From T3Sed10-241 sp036796255 (GTDB lineage Bacteria > Bacteroidota > Bacteroidia > Flavobacteriales_D > Cryomorphaceae), in contig DAIRDH010000022.1 in NCBI GenBank assembly GCA_036796255.1, forward strand, positions 1-49,820: a DNA stretch of 49,820 nucleotides. Direction: 5' to 3'. Positions 25,052 through 33,066 of the stretch are shown here, in pieces; the first letter of the stretch is position 1; the number at the start of each line of letters is the position of its first letter. The translations under genes and the position numbers were made by a program. The notes beneath the pieces are model-generated. The model saw nothing but the letters and a program-made list of their open reading frames with translations. It was not told the origin of the DNA and made no database searches.

Positions 25052-26635
25052 ATGAGCAACAAACTTGATTTTTATAAAAAGCATTTCGTAAGTGACCTTT
25101 CTGCCGGATTGGTGGTATTCCTCATTGCATTGCCTCTCTGCCTGGGTATTTCCCTTGCTTCAGGAGCGCCGCTCTTTTCTGGAATTATCGCTGGTATTAT
25201 AGGCGGAATAGTGATTGGATTTACCAGCAATTCAAGCATCAATGTAAGTGGACCTGCCGCAAGTGTTGCATTGGTAATCTACACTGCCATAGAGGATTTG
25301 GGGAGTTTCGAAATTGTACTTGTTGCAATCATTTTGGCAGGTGTTTTTCAAATTCTCCTTGGCTTTTTGAAGGCGGGAACTGTTGCCTACTTTTTTCCCA
25401 ATGCCATGATCAAAGGCATCCTGGCATCGATTGGAATTATACTTATTCTAAAACAAATTCCGCACGCATTTGGCGTTGACGGGGTTTTCGAAGGGTCTGA
25501 AAGCTTTGCCCAGGAGGATGGCCATAATACCTTCAGCGAGCTGCTGTTTCTATTCGACAATGTAAGCTGGGGGGCGGCCATCATCACAGCAGCGTCTCTA
25601 TTTATCATTGCATTATGGGACAGGCCAGCGCTCAAAGCCAAATATCCTTTTTTCAAGTTCTTTCCATCGGCACTTACTGCAGTCCTTGTTGCCGTATTGC
25701 TCAATGAAGTCGTTTACACAACCTTCTTTCCGCAGCTTATCCTTGGCGAAGGCCATTTGGTTACGCTCCCTGTTGCAAGCAATTTAGGAGAATTCCTGCA
25801 TTTTTTCACCTTTCCTGACTTCGCCGGAGCTATGAAGCCTGAGATTGTGACCATTGCCCTGAGCATCACTTTTATTGCCAGTTTAGAGTCGCTCCTTAGT
25901 ACAGAGGCAGGTGATAAACTTGACCCTTATAAGCGTCGCACTTCGACCAACCGTGAATTGATGGCCCAGGGTCTTGGAAATATTATTGCCGGGTTTATTG
26001 GCGGTATACCTGTTACCGCAGTGATTGTGCGTACCTCGGCCAATGTGACCGCCGGTGGTCGTACCAAAACGGCTACCATTTTTCACGGTTTGATCATGCT
26101 GCTCTGCGTGGCTTTGATACCCGCATTGCTCAATAAAATTCCGCTGGCCGCCTTGGCCGCCGTACTCTTCGTAGTGGGCTACAAACTCACAAGTTACGCT
26201 GTGTACAAAGCCGTCTTCAAGCAAGGCCGCCGACAATTCTTGCCCTTCATAATAACAATAATCGCCGTGATTTTCACGGACCTTATAAGTGGAATCATCA
26301 TAGGGGGTATCGTCGCAGTCTTCTTCATCCTTCGCGACAATTACAAGAATGCGTACATGCGTGATAAGGTGGAGCATGAAGGCGATCACAAAATCGTTAT
26401 ACGTCTTTCAGAAGAATCAACTTTCCTTAACAAAGCCGATATTATGCTTACACTTGATCATATCGAAGAAGACTCAACTGTGGTGATCGATGGTAAAAAA
26501 GCAAAGTACATCCATCCCGATATTTATGAAATTATCATGGACTTCAAGGAGAATGCCCAGTTTAAGAACATTACCCTTGAGATTGTTGGAATTGATGAAT
26601 CAAAAATGGAGAGGCATTACGCCCTCACAAGATAA
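25052..26635 (+). CDS. SulP-family anion transporter with C-terminal STAS-like domain
   Basis: A 527-residue SLC26/SulP transporter. The N-terminus DLSAGLVVFLIALPLCLGISLASGAP is the family start, followed by about 12 helices and the signature GGIPVTAVIVRTSANVTAGGRTKTA (about 327-351). The last 90 residues form a short STAS-like domain (VVIDGKKAKYIHPDIYEIIMDF), shorter than usual. Bacteroidota members are commonly found beside carbonic anhydrase and are thought to carry bicarbonate. No carbonic anhydrase is seen here, so sulfate or bicarbonate are both open. The upstream TTG at 25001 would add a 17-residue polar tail and is less likely. Confidence 0.92.
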   Translation: MSNKLDFYKKHFVSDLSAGLVVFLIALPLCLGISLASGAPLFSGIIAGIIGGIVIGFTSNSSINVSGPAASVALVIYTAIEDLGSFEIVLVAIILAGVFQILLGFLKAGTVAYFFPNAMIKGILASIGIILILKQIPHAFGVDGVFEGSESFAQEDGHNTFSELLFLFDNVSWGAAIITAASLFIIALWDRPALKAKYPFFKFFPSALTAVLVAVLLNEVVYTTFFPQLILGEGHLVTLPVASNLGEFLHFFTFPDFAGAMKPEIVTIALSITFIASLESLLSTEAGDKLDPYKRRTSTNRELMAQGLGNIIAGFIGGIPVTAVIVRTSANVTAGGRTKTATIFHGLIMLLCVALIPALLNKIPLAALAAVLFVVGYKLTSYAVYKAVFKQGRRQFLPFIITIIAVIFTDLISGIIIGGIVAVFFILRDNYKNAYMRDKVEHEGDHKIVIRLSEESTFLNKADIMLTLDHIEEDSTVVIDGKKAKYIHPDIYEIIMDFKENAQFKNITLEIVGIDESKMERHYALTR

Positions 26636-26702
26636 GGTATACATCAAGCAGGGGTCAGCCGGTAATGCACCCTTCTGCTTTGGCTTTAAATAGCGGTGAG
26701 AA

Positions 26703-27119
26703 ATGAAAGTGAGCTGTGCCATTATAGAGCGGGATGGAAAGGTGCTTTGTGCACAGCGCTCCGCCAGCATGAAGCTTCCGTTGAAGTGGGAGTTTCCCGG
26801 AGGCAAGATCGAAGCAGGTGAAACTGCGGAGCAATGCCTTATCCGCGAATGCAATGAGGAACTCAACTTGCAGCTGGAAATAAGCGCTCCCATGCCGTCG
26901 GTAAGGTATGAATATGCTCCGGGACTTTGGCTGGAGCTTATCCCCTTCAGGTGCAATGTGGTAGGAGGGGAGCTTGAGCTGCGCGAGCACGCTTCCGCAA
27001 AATGGCTTAAACCGAAAGATCTACCAGGCCTTGACTGGGCTGAGGCCGATATTGAAGTCGTTCAAAATTATCTGGACAGCCTTCAATACATTCGGGAATC
27101 CCGGGAAAGGCTGATATAG
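26703..27119 (+). CDS. Nudix hydrolase, MutT-like
   Basis: A 138-residue Nudix protein. The Nudix box G34-x5-E40-x7-R48-E49-x2-E52-E53 is intact, except that the glycine after EE is an asparagine. The entry WEFPGGKIEAGE and the overall length match the MutT/NudG group that hydrolyses oxidised or modified dNTPs. The C-terminal W at 103 (AKWLKPKDLPGLDW) is also typical. It follows the SulP gene by 67 bases and converges with paaJ. Only a weak hairpin, with no clear T-run, separates them. Confidence 0.9.
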   Translation: MKVSCAIIERDGKVLCAQRSASMKLPLKWEFPGGKIEAGETAEQCLIRECNEELNLQLEISAPMPSVRYEYAPGLWLELIPFRCNVVGGELELREHASAKWLKPKDLPGLDWAEADIEVVQNYLDSLQYIRESRERLI

Positions 27120-27148
27120 AGTCCACTGCTTCGCTTCAAGCGCTTTTA

Positions 27149-28363
27149 TTAACCCACATTCTCCAGCACCACGGCATAGCCCTGGCCCACACCAATGCAC
27201 ATTGTGGCGAGGGCATATTTTTTGCCAGTGAGCTTGAGCTCAAGTGCAGCGCTCCATGCGATGCGCGCTCCGCTCATGCCCAGTGGATGGCCCAGTGCAA
27301 TGGCACCGCCGTTCGGGTTGATTCTCGGATCATTGTCATCAATCCCCAGGCTGCGCGTCACGGCGAGGCTTTGGGCTGCAAAGGCTTCGTTGAGTTCGAT
27401 CACATCCATTTGCTTCAGCTTAAGGCCGGCGCGCTTCAGGACGAGTTTGCTCGCTTCCACAGGGCCTATGCCCATGATGCGCGGCGCTACGCCCACCACA
27501 GCACTGCTCAGCACGCGTGCTACGGGCGCTAGTCCGTGCCGCTTCAGGCCATTGTCAGAAGCCACAAGCACAGCCGCAGCACCATCGTTGAGGCCGCTGG
27601 AGTTGCCAGCGGTTACGGTGCCACCTTCGCGTCGGAAGGCAGGCCGTAGCTTGGCGAGTATTTCTTTGGTGGTGCCGGGTTTCACAAACTCGTCGGTGCT
27701 AAAAACGATGGGATCCTGCTTACGCCTGGGTATTTCTACAGGCGTGATTTCCTTTGCCAGCCTTCCATTCTCCTGGGCAGCAGTGGCTTTCATGTGCGAG
27801 TGGTAGGCGAAAGCATCCTGGTCTTCGCGGTTTATTTTGTGGATGTCCACAAGGTTTTCGGCAGTTTGGCCCATGCCTTCGGTACCGTACAGCGCTTCCA
27901 TACGCGGGTTGATAAAGCGCCATCCGAAGCTGCTGTCGTGCATTTCACTGTCGCGGCCAAATGGGGTGGAGGCTTTGCTGATCACCCAAGGCCCGCGTGT
28001 CATGTGCTCCACGCCGCCTGCAATAAACAAATCGCCCTCATTGCTTCTGATGGCCCTTGCCGCGTGCACGATGGCGCTCATTCCCGAAGCGCAAAGCCTG
28101 TTCACCGTTTCACCGGGCACACTGTGCGGCAATCCGGCCAGCAGCAGGGCCATGCGGGCCACGTTGCGGTTGTCTTCACCGGCCTGATTGGCGCAGCCCA
28201 TGATCACATCGTCAATGGCGCCCGGGTCGAGGCCTGGATGCCGGTCGCAGAGGGCCTTGATCACGTGGGCAGCAAGGTCATCGGCCCGCACAGGGCTGAG
28301 GCTTCCGCCAAAATTGCCAATGGGACTTCTCGTTCCGTCAATAAGGTATGCTTGTGGTGTCAT
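27149..28363 (-). CDS. paaJ: Acetyl-CoA acyltransferase, 3-oxoadipyl-CoA thiolase type
   Basis: A 404-residue thiolase. In the phenylacetate pathway it cleaves 3-oxoadipyl-CoA (and 3-oxo-5,6-dehydrosuberyl-CoA) to succinyl-CoA and acetyl-CoA. The nucleophile C91 lies in NRLCASGMSAI, H359 in GHPLG and C389 in CIGVGQG. The signature NEAFAAQSLAV is complete. Its start overlaps the paaI stop by 4 bases. It is the last gene of the four-gene operon. A generic thiolase role is possible, but the paaG-H-I-J context argues for PaaJ. Confidence 0.93.
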   Translation of the reverse strand: MTPQAYLIDGTRSPIGNFGGSLSPVRADDLAAHVIKALCDRHPGLDPGAIDDVIMGCANQAGEDNRNVARMALLLAGLPHSVPGETVNRLCASGMSAIVHAARAIRSNEGDLFIAGGVEHMTRGPWVISKASTPFGRDSEMHDSSFGWRFINPRMEALYGTEGMGQTAENLVDIHKINREDQDAFAYHSHMKATAAQENGRLAKEITPVEIPRRKQDPIVFSTDEFVKPGTTKEILAKLRPAFRREGGTVTAGNSSGLNDGAAAVLVASDNGLKRHGLAPVARVLSSAVVGVAPRIMGIGPVEASKLVLKRAGLKLKQMDVIELNEAFAAQSLAVTRSLGIDDNDPRINPNGGAIALGHPLGMSGARIAWSAALELKLTGKKYALATMCIGVGQGYAVVLENVG

Positions 28364-28776
28364 TCTATTTCCCAGTTTTTTGAAGTGAGGTATACAGTGC
28401 CTTCAAACAGGGCAACCTTCTTTCCCTCAGCGTTTTTTATGTCAATGTGGTAATGCGCCAGCTTGTTGCCGGCATGTAGTTCGGTAGCGGTGGCACGCAG
28501 CACATCTCCGGGCCGCAGCTGTTCCAAATGCGCGATGGAGGTTTTGGCAGAAATCGCTATGCGTCCCTTCGCATTTGCCGCAAAGGCAAGTGCACTGTCG
28601 GCGAGGCTGTAAGCGATTCCACCATGCGCGATGCCAAAACCATTGCACATTTCCCGCCTCAGTGCCATTTTCAATTCGGCAAAGCCAGGCTTGATGCTTA
28701 TGATTTCGATGCCTAGCCATTGGCTAAAGGCGTCTTTCTCCATCATGCGCCCTACAATGGCTTCCGGTGTTGCCAT
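28360..28776 (-). CDS. paaI: PaaI hot-dog acyl-CoA thioesterase
   Basis: A 138-residue hot-dog fold thioesterase of the PaaI group, which rescues stalled CoA intermediates of the phenylacetate pathway. Active-site positions fit: N45 (CNGFG), H51-G-G and D60 (SLADSALAFA). The length is typical. It lies one base after paaH and overlaps paaJ by 4 bases, consistent with translational coupling. Confidence 0.92.
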   Translation of the reverse strand: MATPEAIVGRMMEKDAFSQWLGIEIISIKPGFAELKMALRREMCNGFGIAHGGIAYSLADSALAFAANAKGRIAISAKTSIAHLEQLRPGDVLRATATELHAGNKLAHYHIDIKNAEGKKVALFEGTVYLTSKNWEIE

Positions 28777-28777
28777 T

Positions 28778-29974
28778 TTAGTTTTCCATTACTTTCTCAG
28801 GGTAAAAGCGCTGCTTGTCGCGCACCATGTTGCGCAGCAGCAGGCTCGGGCGGTAGCGGTCTTCCCCATACTGGTGTTGAAGGGTTTCGAGCTCTTTAAG
28901 CACATTCTCAATGCCCAGTTCATCAGCCCACTGAAGCAAGCCTTTGGGGTAGTTTACCCCCTTGGTCATGGCGAGCTCAATGCCATCGCGGGTCGAGATG
29001 TTGAGGTAAAGCGCATCGGCAGCTTCATTGATCAGCATCACGAGCATGCGGTTTACAATGCGCTTGCCAAGGGCTTCATCCTTTTTGGCTTCAGGGTTTT
29101 TGGCCTCCTTGCTGTAGTCGTAATAGCCGCGCCCGCTCTTGCGGCCCAGCCATCCGGCCTCTACCATGCGCTTTTGGGTAAAAGCGGGGCGGTAGCGGGG
29201 ATCGAAGTAAAAGGCTTGAAAAACCGTTTCGGTAACGGTGTAATTGATGTCATTGCCAATGTAATCCATCAGCTCAAAAGGCCCCATTCTGAAACCACCT
29301 ATTTCTTTAACAGCCCAGTCTATGGTCGCTATGTCGGCAATGCCTTCTTCGTAGATGCGCAGGGCTTCGCCATAAAAAGGACGGGCCACACGGTTTACAA
29401 TGAATCCGGGAGTGTCCTTGACCGTCACGGTGGTTTTGCCCCATGAGTCGATCAGGTTGCGGGCCTCCACAAGGGTGTCGCCACTGGTTTGCACTGCGGG
29501 CACTATTTCCACCAGAGGCATAAGCGGAGCGGGGTTGAAAAAGTGGATGCCCAACACGCGTTCAGGTCTTGAGCAGGCTCCACAAATGCTGGCGATGCTC
29601 AGTGAGCTGGTGTTGGTTCCGATGATGCAATCCTCGTCAACCATGATTTCTATATGACTGAGAAGGTTCTTCTTAGCATCCAGATCTTCAACTATAGCTT
29701 CAATCACCAATCCGGCTGCTGCCAGGGCTTCAAAATGCTGTGAGGGCTGTATGCGCTCCATGATTTCGGTGCGCTTGGCAGGGTCTATTCTTCCCTTCTC
29801 CACCAGCCGGTCCATCAGCTTGTTCATTTTGACCATGGCGCGGTCGAGCGCATCGGGATTGTTGTCGAAGAGCAATACTTTGTGGCCGGCGGTTGCTGCC
29901 ACTTGCGCAATGCCTGCGCCCATGGCGCCGCTGCCTATGATGGCGATGATGGTATCTTGATCAAGTCGGCTCAT
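28778..29974 (-). CDS. paaH: 3-hydroxyacyl-CoA dehydrogenase (3-hydroxyadipyl-CoA dehydrogenase)
   Basis: A 398-residue NAD-dependent dehydrogenase. The GxGxxG of the Rossmann fold is at 14-19 (IIGSGAMGAGIA). The catalytic H144 lies in GIHFFNPAP, with N147 nearby. The C-terminal domains include TPGFIVNRVARP (about 197-208). It is shorter than E. coli PaaH (about 475 residues), because the second C-terminal helical domain is reduced. In this context it oxidises 3-hydroxyadipyl-CoA to 3-oxoadipyl-CoA. It is separated from paaG and paaI by single bases, so the cluster is a tight operon. Confidence 0.9.
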   Translation of the reverse strand: MSRLDQDTIIAIIGSGAMGAGIAQVAATAGHKVLLFDNNPDALDRAMVKMNKLMDRLVEKGRIDPAKRTEIMERIQPSQHFEALAAAGLVIEAIVEDLDAKKNLLSHIEIMVDEDCIIGTNTSSLSIASICGACSRPERVLGIHFFNPAPLMPLVEIVPAVQTSGDTLVEARNLIDSWGKTTVTVKDTPGFIVNRVARPFYGEALRIYEEGIADIATIDWAVKEIGGFRMGPFELMDYIGNDINYTVTETVFQAFYFDPRYRPAFTQKRMVEAGWLGRKSGRGYYDYSKEAKNPEAKKDEALGKRIVNRMLVMLINEAADALYLNISTRDGIELAMTKGVNYPKGLLQWADELGIENVLKELETLQHQYGEDRYRPSLLLRNMVRDKQRFYPEKVMEN

Positions 29975-29975
29975 G

Positions 29976-30752
29976 TCAGTGTCCTTTAAATTCGGGTTTG
30001 CGTTTTTCCAGGAAGGCTTTCACACCTTCATTGTAATCGTGGGTGCTGCCGGCTTTGCTCTGCAGCTGCTCCTCCAATGCCAGTTGGGAGCTGAGGTCAT
30101 TGTACAAGGAGCGGTTCAGCGCTTTCTTTGTGTACGCCAGCCCGGTGGTGGGCATTTCAGCCAGTTTTGCCGCAAGGCGCTTTACCTCATCGGCAAAGTC
30201 GGCATCGGGTAGCATCTTGTATATCATACCGATCTCTTCGGCCTTGGCAGCGTCAATTTTGTCGCCGAGCATCATGTAGGCCGAAGCCCGTTGAAAGCCA
30301 ATGAGCCTGGGAAGGAAGAAGGTGCCACCGCTATCGGGAATCAAGCCAATTTTGCTGAAAGCTTGAATGAACGAAGCTGACTGGCAGGCAATGACAATGT
30401 CGCAGGCCAAAGCTATATTGGCACCGGCGCCGGCTGCCACGCCGTTGACCGCGGCAATCACGGGTTTTTCCAGGGCGCGGATTTTCTCGATAATCGGGTT
30501 GTAATGGTCGCGGACAATGCTGGTGAGCTCTGGTCCCTGTGGGTCAGTGACTTCCTGCAGGTCTTGCCCGGCGCAAAAAGCCTTGCCCTCGCCGGTGATC
30601 ACCACACAGCGCACTTCCGCACGTTGTTGGCAATCGTCGAGCGCCGCCTGAAAAGCCAGCGCTGTGTCGCGGTTAAAGCTATTGAAAACCTCTGGCCGCT
30701 TGAGGGTAATGGTGGCGGTGCCGCCGTGCATGTCAACTTGGATGGATGGCAT
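29976..30752 (-). CDS. paaG: Enoyl-CoA hydratase/isomerase family, PaaG-like
   Basis: A 258-residue crotonase. Oxyanion-hole loops are AGQD (61-64) and GAGAN (107-111). The catalytic-position aspartate D140 lies in GLIPDSGGTFFLPRL, a stretch typical of PaaG, which isomerises ring-1,2-epoxyphenylacetyl-CoA to the oxepin and moves double bonds. It is the first gene of the operon. The TAACTTCG box and AAAGAGAA before the ATG support this start. PaaB/F-type hydratase roles are a less likely alternative. The ring epoxidase (paaABCDE), ligase (paaK) and paaZ genes are not in the window. Confidence 0.88.
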   Translation of the reverse strand: MPSIQVDMHGGTATITLKRPEVFNSFNRDTALAFQAALDDCQQRAEVRCVVITGEGKAFCAGQDLQEVTDPQGPELTSIVRDHYNPIIEKIRALEKPVIAAVNGVAAGAGANIALACDIVIACQSASFIQAFSKIGLIPDSGGTFFLPRLIGFQRASAYMMLGDKIDAAKAEEIGMIYKMLPDADFADEVKRLAAKLAEMPTTGLAYTKKALNRSLYNDLSSQLALEEQLQSKAGSTHDYNEGVKAFLEKRKPEFKGH

Positions 30753-30771
30753 AATTCTCTTTGTAGTGCTG

Positions 30772-30779
30772 CGAAGTTA
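30772..30779 (-). promoter_or_regulatory. -7-like box of the paa operon
   Basis: The minus-strand TAACTTCG differs from TAnnTTTG at one base and lies 19 bases before the paaG ATG. No PaaR/PaaX-type operator was recognised. Confidence 0.4.
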
Positions 30780-30876
30780 TGAAACATGTCGAAATAGCGC
30801 GGCGCAATAGGAAGCCGATTCGATTTCTCATCACCGACTTAAATCAATGGCAGGAGGTACAGCCTCTATTGCCAAT

Positions 30877-32940
30877 TTACCAGCGTTGGTACCCGTGTAC
30901 GACCTCGATATCAGGGTCATCGAGTACATAGCCTGGAAGTTCCCCTCCATCAAAAAACACCAGGTGAAAGCCCCTTCGCTTCAATTCCTGAATGAAATCT
31001 TCATCGGGGATAAGGCAATACGACGCATAGGCCTTGCTGAAAAACATGGTGGGAATGTGGTCATGGTCAAAGCAGTTGAACACGATGGTTTTCACATCTT
31101 CAGGTAAGGTTTTGTCGAGTTTCTTAATGACCTCCACATTGTTTTGCCGGATGGAATGGTAGGCGCCTTCATCGCCAATCCAAGAGAGGTGGTTGTGGCG
31201 AATGCCATCTAAATTCAGTTGATGCAAGGCAATAAAGGCCACCAGTAAACCAAATGCCACCCTTCCTGTAAGCAATAATTGCTTTTTGTGAATCTTGCGT
31301 TCGAGAAGGTTCATGATCAACTCAAGGCTTGCCCCAAAAGCGAGGAATATGAGCGGCGCAATTACAAAGGTGAATGCAATCATCTTCGTGCTGGCTAAGC
31401 TGAAAAAGAGGTAAACAATCACAATGTAAGTGGGCAAGGCCACCTTGTGCCTGAAGGTGTTGATGCGGACGGACATAATGATCACGCAAGCCAGAATCAC
31501 CCAGAAAGGAAGGTTGTAAAGCAATGTACTGGTATCAAAATGAAACCAGAAATCGCCGCTATGTCTTTCCACAGCGTCCCAGAAATGGACTGAATTGTAG
31601 CCCATTTCGAATCGGCTCAGTTCTGGAAATGCCTGCAGGGTATAAATTTGCCAGGGCAGAAATAAAAGCAGTGCGATACCCAAGGCGAGGACCATGTCAC
31701 GGTAATGATGGAAATTTTTTCTTTCGCTTTTGCTGAAAAGCACCGACAATCCCCATCCTGAAAAAACCAAAATACCCGTGAGCCACTTCACCAGCATGGC
31801 GCCTCCTGTGAAGATGCCGATTCCAATCAAAAACAACCAGCGCCGCTTTCCATGTGAATGGCTGTATTCCATCCAGCACCAGATACTCGCACTTACGTAA
31901 AATAGAAAAGCGACGTCGTTGTGCTCAGTGCTGAACTGACCGGCTGTAAGTTCCGTTACGAAGTAAGAACATGCAAACAGGAGCCCTGCCAAATAGCCCG
32001 CCCGTGCATTGATACTGAGCGCTCCCATGCGGTAAATGAAAATGCACGCGGCGCTTGACATCAGCATGCTGGGCAGGCGCATGGCAAAAGTGTTGACGCC
32101 GAAAAACTTGAAGCTCAGAGCCATTTGCCAAAGAAAGAGGGGCTGCTTGTGAAGCCAAATGCTTCCTTTGTCCCAAATCTCCATTGGGAAGGGAATGATC
32201 GCTTCCGGATACAGCATAGGCACAAAGGGCTGCGACATCATATTTCGCGCCACGAGGGCATGAAATTGTTCATCCCACAGGTGCAAGTAGGGCGGAAGCA
32301 TGCCCACAAAATACCTCAGGCACCATGCACCGGCAAAGAGTAGCAAGAGCGGCAGCACTTTTGAACGATTTTCCCGGAAGGAAAGCAAGCCAATGGCCAG
32401 CATAGCCAATCCCGCGTATAGCCATGACACGTAAGTAAAAGGCAGCTCACCTATCCTGTTGGCTGGTTTGTCGCGGATTCTGAAAGTGAGGGCTTTACTT
32501 TTATCATCGCACAAAATGCCGAGGAAGCCTTCGCTGTCAAGGCATACCACACCTACATTTTCAATTCTCAAATCCGACCATTCGCTCAATCCATTTGAAA
32601 CATAAAAAGTGGCCGCATTGCTCAGCTCTTCACTGGTGGCAATCAACCTCCCGCTTTCAGGGTCAAGGCCTACGTAGCTGCCGTCATGGCTGCGGATGTG
32701 CAAGCGGTTGCCGCCGAGGCTATCGATGTAAAAAGTCTCCAGTCGCCTTACGATACTCTCCCGGACCGCGAGATTCCTATCGCCCTTGCTCAAGGCGCTC
32801 ACCTGCATAGAAGTGCTCGTTTGAATGTGGTACTTCCCTTTTCGGGAAAGGACATTGCTACCTCCTGACTCCAGCGGAATACACCCATGGAGCGCGAAGC
32901 CCAGCATGAGCATCATGAAAATACCAATGCGGTACTTCAC
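30877..32940 (-). CDS. GT-C (ArnT/PMT-like) glycosyltransferase with N-terminal periplasmic beta-trefoil-like domain
   Basis: A 687-residue protein. Residues 1-20 form a signal with lipobox-like ALHGC (His at -2 is unusual). Residues 60-160 look like a fascin/actin-crosslinking-type beta-trefoil (GGNRLHIRSHDGSYVGLD, LDSEGFLGILCDD). From about 168 onwards come about 12 helices of a GT-C glycosyltransferase. The GT39/ArnT catalytic position D223-E224 lies in LHLWDEQFHALV, in the first periplasmic loop. The extra helix at about 168-188 keeps this topology compatible with a periplasmic N-terminus. A short soluble C-terminal domain follows (about 590-687). It probably transfers polyprenyl-linked sugars. 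The acceptor is unknown, and the beta-trefoil may bind glycan. Confidence 0.85.
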   Translation of the reverse strand: MKYRIGIFMMLMLGFALHGCIPLESGGSNVLSRKGKYHIQTSTSMQVSALSKGDRNLAVRESIVRRLETFYIDSLGGNRLHIRSHDGSYVGLDPESGRLIATSEELSNAATFYVSNGLSEWSDLRIENVGVVCLDSEGFLGILCDDKSKALTFRIRDKPANRIGELPFTYVSWLYAGLAMLAIGLLSFRENRSKVLPLLLLFAGAWCLRYFVGMLPPYLHLWDEQFHALVARNMMSQPFVPMLYPEAIIPFPMEIWDKGSIWLHKQPLFLWQMALSFKFFGVNTFAMRLPSMLMSSAACIFIYRMGALSINARAGYLAGLLFACSYFVTELTAGQFSTEHNDVAFLFYVSASIWCWMEYSHSHGKRRWLFLIGIGIFTGGAMLVKWLTGILVFSGWGLSVLFSKSERKNFHHYRDMVLALGIALLLFLPWQIYTLQAFPELSRFEMGYNSVHFWDAVERHSGDFWFHFDTSTLLYNLPFWVILACVIIMSVRINTFRHKVALPTYIVIVYLFFSLASTKMIAFTFVIAPLIFLAFGASLELIMNLLERKIHKKQLLLTGRVAFGLLVAFIALHQLNLDGIRHNHLSWIGDEGAYHSIRQNNVEVIKKLDKTLPEDVKTIVFNCFDHDHIPTMFFSKAYASYCLIPDEDFIQELKRRGFHLVFFDGGELPGYVLDDPDIEVVHGYQRW

Positions 32941-33066
32941 TGGAAGGGGAAATTATATTTAACAGCGTTCGAACCAGTTGAAAACATTGGGCTTTGTCGA
33001 TTTCAGCAGCCCAAAGAAGCACAATTTATCGCTTTGCGCAAAAAGAAGCCATCAAGCCCCTTAGGA

